In this document: one piece after another, positions 7,567-10,563 of the stretch | How positions within the stretch are numbered: the first letter of the stretch is position 1 | Layout: the number at the start of each line of letters is the position of its first letter | Source of the DNA: Xanthomonas translucens pv. translucens DSM 18974 | GTDB taxonomy: Bacteria > Pseudomonadota > Gammaproteobacteria > Xanthomonadales > Xanthomonadaceae | NCBI RefSeq assembly: GCF_000331775.1 | Contig: NZ_CAPJ01000158.1 | Location: 1-10,563, forward strand | Direction: 5' to 3' | Length of the DNA: 10,563 nt | The notes under the pieces: model-generated | Told to the model about the DNA's origin: nothing | The model's database searches: none | The model's input: only the letters and a program-made list of their open reading frames with translations | Made by a program: the position numbers and the translations under genes

Positions 7567-8523
7567 TCACTCGCGCACGGTGCCGCGCTCGACGATGCGC
7601 GGCGTGCCGAGCGCGCCGCAAGCATCGTCGGCGCCGGTCGTGGCCGTGGCCGGAATCGCGCCGTAGTAACCCGCGCCGACCGTGTTGTCGACGAAGCGCC
7701 CGCCCTGCGACGGGCATTCGCCCTGCTCCGGGTCGAACCAGTCGGAGAACGCGGCGTACTTGCCGGCGCGCACGAAGCGGTTGCCACGCACAATGGTATC
7801 GTCGGACGCATCGCGGGTGCGCACCACGTCGCCGTTGACGTCGGTGAAACTGTTGCCCTCGACCGTGTTGCCGGTCGAATGCCGCGCCAGGTACAGCGCA
7901 TGGAGATAGCCGGAGGTGTCCTTGCTGTTCTCGATCGCACTGAACTGGTTGCCGGCGATCACGTTGTCGCGCGAGTTCTGAAGCCGGATCGCCGCGTACG
8001 AATACGCCGGATCGCCCTGGCCATGGAGGCCGCCGATGCGGGTGAAGCGCATGCCGCGGATCGTGTTGCCGGCATTGCCGTCGGCGGCCGCGTTGCTGCC
8101 GCCCAGGTCCATCGCCATCCAGTAGTCGCTGACCTCCAGGCCGACGACCTGCAGTTGGGTGCGCTGATTGCCGCCGCCGCGCAGGGTGAACCAGGTACCG
8201 CCGCCGCGTCCGTCGAAGTGCGGCATCGTGCGTGCACCAGCGGCGGCGACGATGCGCAGCGGTGCGCCGTTGCGGAACGTCCAGCGCACCGACTGGCGCA
8301 GATAGGTGCCGGGCGCGACCACGATCTCCACGGTGGCAGGCGGCGGCTGCGCCAGTAGCCGCTGGTGCGCGGCGCTCAATGTCTTCAATGCGCTCGCGGC
8401 ACTGGTCCCGGCCGCGGCATCGTTGCCGTCCGGCGCCAGGTACAGGCGGAACGTCTGCGCGTGCACGGCGCTCGCCGCCACCAGCACCATCAAGACCCAC
8501 CATCGCGTATGTCGTAGCGACAT
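7567..8523 (-). CDS. Secreted right-handed parallel beta-helix protein
   Basis: A 318-residue exported protein. Residues 1-22 are a Sec signal peptide (RHTRWW, hydrophobic core, VHA cleavage before QTF). The mature start YLAPDGNDAAAGTSAASALKTL and then VEIVVAPGTYLRQSV (65-79) are the entry pattern of pectate-lyase-like or NosD-like beta helices. Rungs follow with Asn-rich turns: NTIRGMRFTRIGG, DNVIAGNQFSAIENS, NTVEGNSFTDVNG and DTIVRGNRF. Conserved-looking polar residues on the rungs (HALYLARHSTGN at 208-219, DVVRTRDAS at 232-240) could form an active site as in polysaccharide lyases, but no family can be fixed by eye. Cys270 and Cys302 could form a disulfide. GGAGGTG lies just before the ATG at 8523, supporting the start. 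It reads in the glmU direction after a 120-base gap, so it may be co-transcribed or have its own promoter. Substrate unknown. Confidence 0.85.
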   Translation of the reverse strand: MSLRHTRWWVLMVLVAASAVHAQTFRLYLAPDGNDAAAGTSAASALKTLSAAHQRLLAQPPPATVEIVVAPGTYLRQSVRWTFRNGAPLRIVAAAGARTMPHFDGRGGGTWFTLRGGGNQRTQLQVVGLEVSDYWMAMDLGGSNAAADGNAGNTIRGMRFTRIGGLHGQGDPAYSYAAIRLQNSRDNVIAGNQFSAIENSKDTSGYLHALYLARHSTGNTVEGNSFTDVNGDVVRTRDASDDTIVRGNRFVRAGKYAAFSDWFDPEQGECPSQGGRFVDNTVGAGYYGAIPATATTGADDACGALGTPRIVERGTVRE

Positions 8524-8643
8524 CGAACACCTCCGTGAAACGTTGCCACGCTGCTACCGGATGCGGGCAGCCGCGCTACCTTAGCGCCGCCCTGCGCGTG
8601 CGGCTGCGATGCCTGTCACGCGCCGTCCGGCGCGCGCTGCCGG

Positions 8644-10008
8644 CTATTTCTTCTTCGGCCGCTTCCAGTCTTCGTGCGAGGCCTGCCGCGCCCGCGCCAC
8701 GGTGAGCTGGCCGGCCGGCGCATCGCGGGTGATCACCGACCCGGCGCCGATGGTCGCCCCCGCACCGATCGTCAGCGGCGCCACCAGCGCGCTGTTGGAG
8801 CCGACGAAGACGTCGTCGCCGATCGCGGTCTGCGACTTGTTCACGCCGTCGTAGTTGCAGGTGATGGTGCCGGCGCCGATGTTGACCCCGCTGCCGATCG
8901 TGGCATCGCCCAGATAACTCAGATGATTGGCCTTGCTGCCGACGCCGAGCACCGCCTGCTTGGTCTCCACGAAGTTGCCGATGTGCACGCCATCGGCCAG
9001 CACCGTGCCCGGCCGCAGCCGCGCGAACGGACCGATCAGCACCGCGCCCTCGGTGATCACGCCTTCCAGGTCGCAATGCGCGCGCACTTCGGTGCCCGGC
9101 CCCAGCACCACGTCCTTCAAGCGCACGAACGGGCCGATGCTGACCCCGTCGCCCAGTTCCACCTCGCCTTCCAGCACCACGTTCACGTCGATGCACACGT
9201 CGCGACCCACGCGCACGCGGCCGCGCTGGTCCAGCCGGTTCGGGTCGAGCAGGTGCGCGCCCTGCTCGCACAGCGCACGCGCCGCGCGCAGCTGCCAGGC
9301 ACGCTCCAGCTGCGCCAGCTGCCACGGGTCGTTGGCGCCTTCGGCCTCGGTCGGATCGGCCACCAACACCATCTCCGCCGGGGTGAATTCGGCGGCGGCG
9401 GCGGCGAACACGTCGGTGAGGTAATACTCGCCCTGCGCGTTGTCGCTGCGCAGTTGCGCCAGCCAGCGCTTGAGCGCGGTGGATTCGGCGGTGACGATGC
9501 CGGTGTTGATGATGCGGATGCGGCGCTGCTCGTGGTCGGCCTCCTTGTGCTCCACGATCGCGGCGACCTTGCCCGCCGCGTCGCGCACGATGCGGCCGTA
9601 GCCGCTGGGGTCCTCCGGTTCGGCCACCAGCACCGCCAGCCGCCCGGGCGAATGCAGCAGGCGCAACAAGGTGTCGGCGCGGATCAGCGGCACGTCGCCG
9701 TACAGCACCAGCACGGTGGCCGCATCCGGCACCGCGGCCATCGCCTGCTGCAGCGCGTGCCCGGTACCCAGCTGCTGCGCCTGCTCGGCCCACAGCAGGT
9801 CCGGCTGCGCGCCGAACGCGGCGCGTACCGCGTCGCCGCCGTGCCCGTAGACCACATGGATCGCCGCCGGCTGCAGCTGGCGGGCGGTCGCGATCACGTG
9901 CGCCAGCATCGGCCGGCCGGCGACCGGCTGCAGCACCTTGGGCTTGGCCGACTTCATCCGCTTGCCCGCGCCGGCGGCAAGGATCACGACATGCAGAGGC
10001 AGGCTCAT
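8644..10008 (-). CDS. glmU: GlmU, bifunctional GlcNAc-1-P uridylyltransferase / GlcN-1-P acetyltransferase
   Basis: A 454-residue cytoplasmic enzyme (E. coli GlmU has 456) that acetylates glucosamine-1-phosphate and then couples it to UTP, giving UDP-GlcNAc. The N-terminal uridylyltransferase domain shows LAAGAGKRM (10-18) with KPK (22-24), the Mg-binding Asp105 in YGDVPL, GYGRIV (137-142), NTG (168-170), EYYLTDV (194-200) and Asn226. The C-terminal left-handed beta helix (about 250-435) of hexapeptide repeats holds RLRPG (330-334), Lys350, the catalytic His362 in NHLSYLGD and Asn385 in CNYDG, all aligning with known E. coli residues one position on. The tail is basic (KRPKKK). The ATG at 10008 is chosen because [13 protein letters not shown] fits the family; the in-frame extension to 10095 is Arg/His-rich and lies upstream of a -10-like site. 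The gene appears intact, and its pathway partner glmS lies about 3 kb away on the same strand. Confidence 0.97.
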   Translation of the reverse strand: MSLPLHVVILAAGAGKRMKSAKPKVLQPVAGRPMLAHVIATARQLQPAAIHVVYGHGGDAVRAAFGAQPDLLWAEQAQQLGTGHALQQAMAAVPDAATVLVLYGDVPLIRADTLLRLLHSPGRLAVLVAEPEDPSGYGRIVRDAAGKVAAIVEHKEADHEQRRIRIINTGIVTAESTALKRWLAQLRSDNAQGEYYLTDVFAAAAAEFTPAEMVLVADPTEAEGANDPWQLAQLERAWQLRAARALCEQGAHLLDPNRLDQRGRVRVGRDVCIDVNVVLEGEVELGDGVSIGPFVRLKDVVLGPGTEVRAHCDLEGVITEGAVLIGPFARLRPGTVLADGVHIGNFVETKQAVLGVGSKANHLSYLGDATIGSGVNIGAGTITCNYDGVNKSQTAIGDDVFVGSNSALVAPLTIGAGATIGAGSVITRDAPAGQLTVARARQASHEDWKRPKKK

Positions 10009-10036
10009 GGGCAGGTTCCATTCCGGGTAGACGGGG

Positions 10037-10042
10037 ATTTTA
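10037..10042 (-). promoter_or_regulatory. Possible -10 element for glmU
   Basis: Read on the - strand, TAAAAT (5 of 6 matches to TATAAT) lies about 28 bases before the glmU ATG and is the only AT-rich hexamer in that stretch. No good -35 hexamer is present 16-18 bases upstream. A start near 10030 would exclude the longer N-terminal reading of glmU. Confidence 0.35.
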
Positions 10043-10094
10043 GAGGCAGCCGCGTGTCCGTGCCGCAATGCCCGCGCATCGCGCCGCCGCGGCA

Positions 10095-10122
10095 TTTACA
10101 TCTGCGCAGCAGACGCTAGCAT
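10095..10122 (+). promoter_or_regulatory. Possible sigma-70 promoter for the GtrA-family gene
   Basis: TTTACA (10095-10100, 5 of 6 matches to TTGACA) and TAGCAT (10117-10122, 4 of 6 to TATAAT) are 16 bases apart. A start near 10129 would leave a leader of about 22 bases before the ATG at 10151. The match is moderate but stands out in otherwise very GC-rich DNA. Confidence 0.4.
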
Positions 10123-10150
10123 GCGCGCTTGACCCCAACCCAGGGCTTGC

Positions 10151-10534
10151 ATGAGTCTGCTGCGCCAGGGCAGTCAATTCGTGGTGATCGGATTGCTGCA
10201 ACTGCTGATCGACTGGAGCGTGTTCGTCGCGGCGACCGCCGCCGGCATGCCGCCGATCCCGGCCAACGTGCTCGGCCGCGTGTGCGGGGCCCTGCTCGGC
10301 TTCTGGCTCAACGGCCGCATCACCTTCGCCGGCGACGACGGCGTGCGCCTGGGCTGGCAGCGATTCGGCCGCTTCATGGCGATGTGGAGCCTGCTGACCC
10401 TGCTCAGCACCTGGCTGCTGGCGCTGTGCGTGGACGCGCTGGGCCTGCGCCTGGCCTGGCTGGCCAAGCCGGTGGTCGAAGGCGTGCTGGCGGTGCTGTC
10501 GTTCTTCGTCGGGCGGCACGTGGTGTACCGCTAG
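10151..10534 (+). CDS. GtrA-family four-helix membrane protein
   Basis: A 127-residue inner-membrane protein with four predicted helices (about 9-30, 37-55, 74-94 and 101-121) and short basic loops. The opening QFVVIGLLQLLIDWSVF, the central RVCGALLGFWLNGRITF with its Asn-Gly/Arg turn, and the end LSFFVGRHVVYR match the GtrA/DPMS family pattern, whose members are proposed to help flip or present lipid-linked sugars for O-antigen, teichoic acid or other glycan modification. The ATG at 10151 begins a short cytoplasmic MSLLRQGS before helix 1, as usual; an AGGG precedes it. It diverges from glmU with a 142-base gap. No glycosyltransferase partner (GtrB-like) is in the window, so its substrate is open. 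Family call by eye. Confidence 0.82.
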   Translation: MSLLRQGSQFVVIGLLQLLIDWSVFVAATAAGMPPIPANVLGRVCGALLGFWLNGRITFAGDDGVRLGWQRFGRFMAMWSLLTLLSTWLLALCVDALGLRLAWLAKPVVEGVLAVLSFFVGRHVVYR

Positions 10535-10563
10535 GCGCGCTGGCCTCAGCATGCCGGCAAGCC

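Noticed and set aside
7466..8530. 354-codon - strand frame overlapping the beta-helix gene and running into the REP
   Set aside because: Its end (CRSGFSRD-type residues) is the translated REP hairpin and the rest is a shifted frame of the beta-helix gene.
8619..8634. CGCGCCG/CGGCGCG inverted repeat between glmU and the beta-helix gene as a terminator
   Set aside because: The loop is only two bases with full pairing and there is no T-run; short GC palindromes are common at this base composition.
8674..10119. 481-codon open frame on the + strand antisense to glmU
   Set aside because: No recognisable domain and biased composition; the - strand GlmU is intact over the same bases.

Overview
The window is GC-rich chromosomal DNA, dense with genes on both strands, and most likely comes from Xanthomonas or a close relative in the Xanthomonadaceae. 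Three things point there: a CopA/CopB pair of the plant-pathogen copper-resistance type, two copies of a xanthomonad-style REP hairpin (core TGTAGGAGCGGCTTCAGCCG), and GlmS and GlmU proteins at the usual gammaproteobacterial lengths. The assignment rests on recognition only, since no database search was possible.

Layout, left to right. Positions 1-2993 hold a copper operon on the + strand: the last codons of a possible upstream gene, then copA (periplasmic multicopper oxidase, Tat-exported) and copB (outer-membrane protein), which overlap by 4 bases. A REP hairpin (3041-3106) separates copB from a converging small gene of unknown function (3192-3665, -), which lies just downstream of glmS (3781-5610, -). 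The glmS upstream region (5611-5898) is a 288-base divergent intergenic region. It carries a long hairpin, a cluster of GTGTCC/GGACAC inverted repeats and a close match to a sigma-54 (-24/-12) promoter facing right.

That promoter drives the remains of what looks like a larger efflux locus. A periplasmic adaptor of the HlyD/MacA type (from 5899) is intact for about 365 residues and then breaks at about 6993. From there, in a different frame, runs the catalytic C-terminus of an NtrY-like sensor histidine kinase (to 7469) without its sensor part or phosphoacceptor histidine. The simplest reading is an internal deletion that removed the adaptor's end, any genes in between (probably an ABC transporter) and the first part of the kinase. 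No response regulator is present in the window. A second REP hairpin (7483-7554) separates the remnant from a converging secreted beta-helix protein (7567-8523, -). glmU (8644-10008, -) follows, and a small GtrA-family membrane protein (10151-10534, +) diverges from it.

How the parts fit: GlmS makes glucosamine-6-phosphate and GlmU makes UDP-GlcNAc, so the two - strand enzymes are the first and last steps of the same cell-wall precursor pathway. They are separated here by the decayed efflux locus and the beta-helix gene. The copper operon is an independent unit at the left edge. The most interesting part is the middle: a well-formed sigma-54 control region left in front of a truncated adaptor/kinase fusion.
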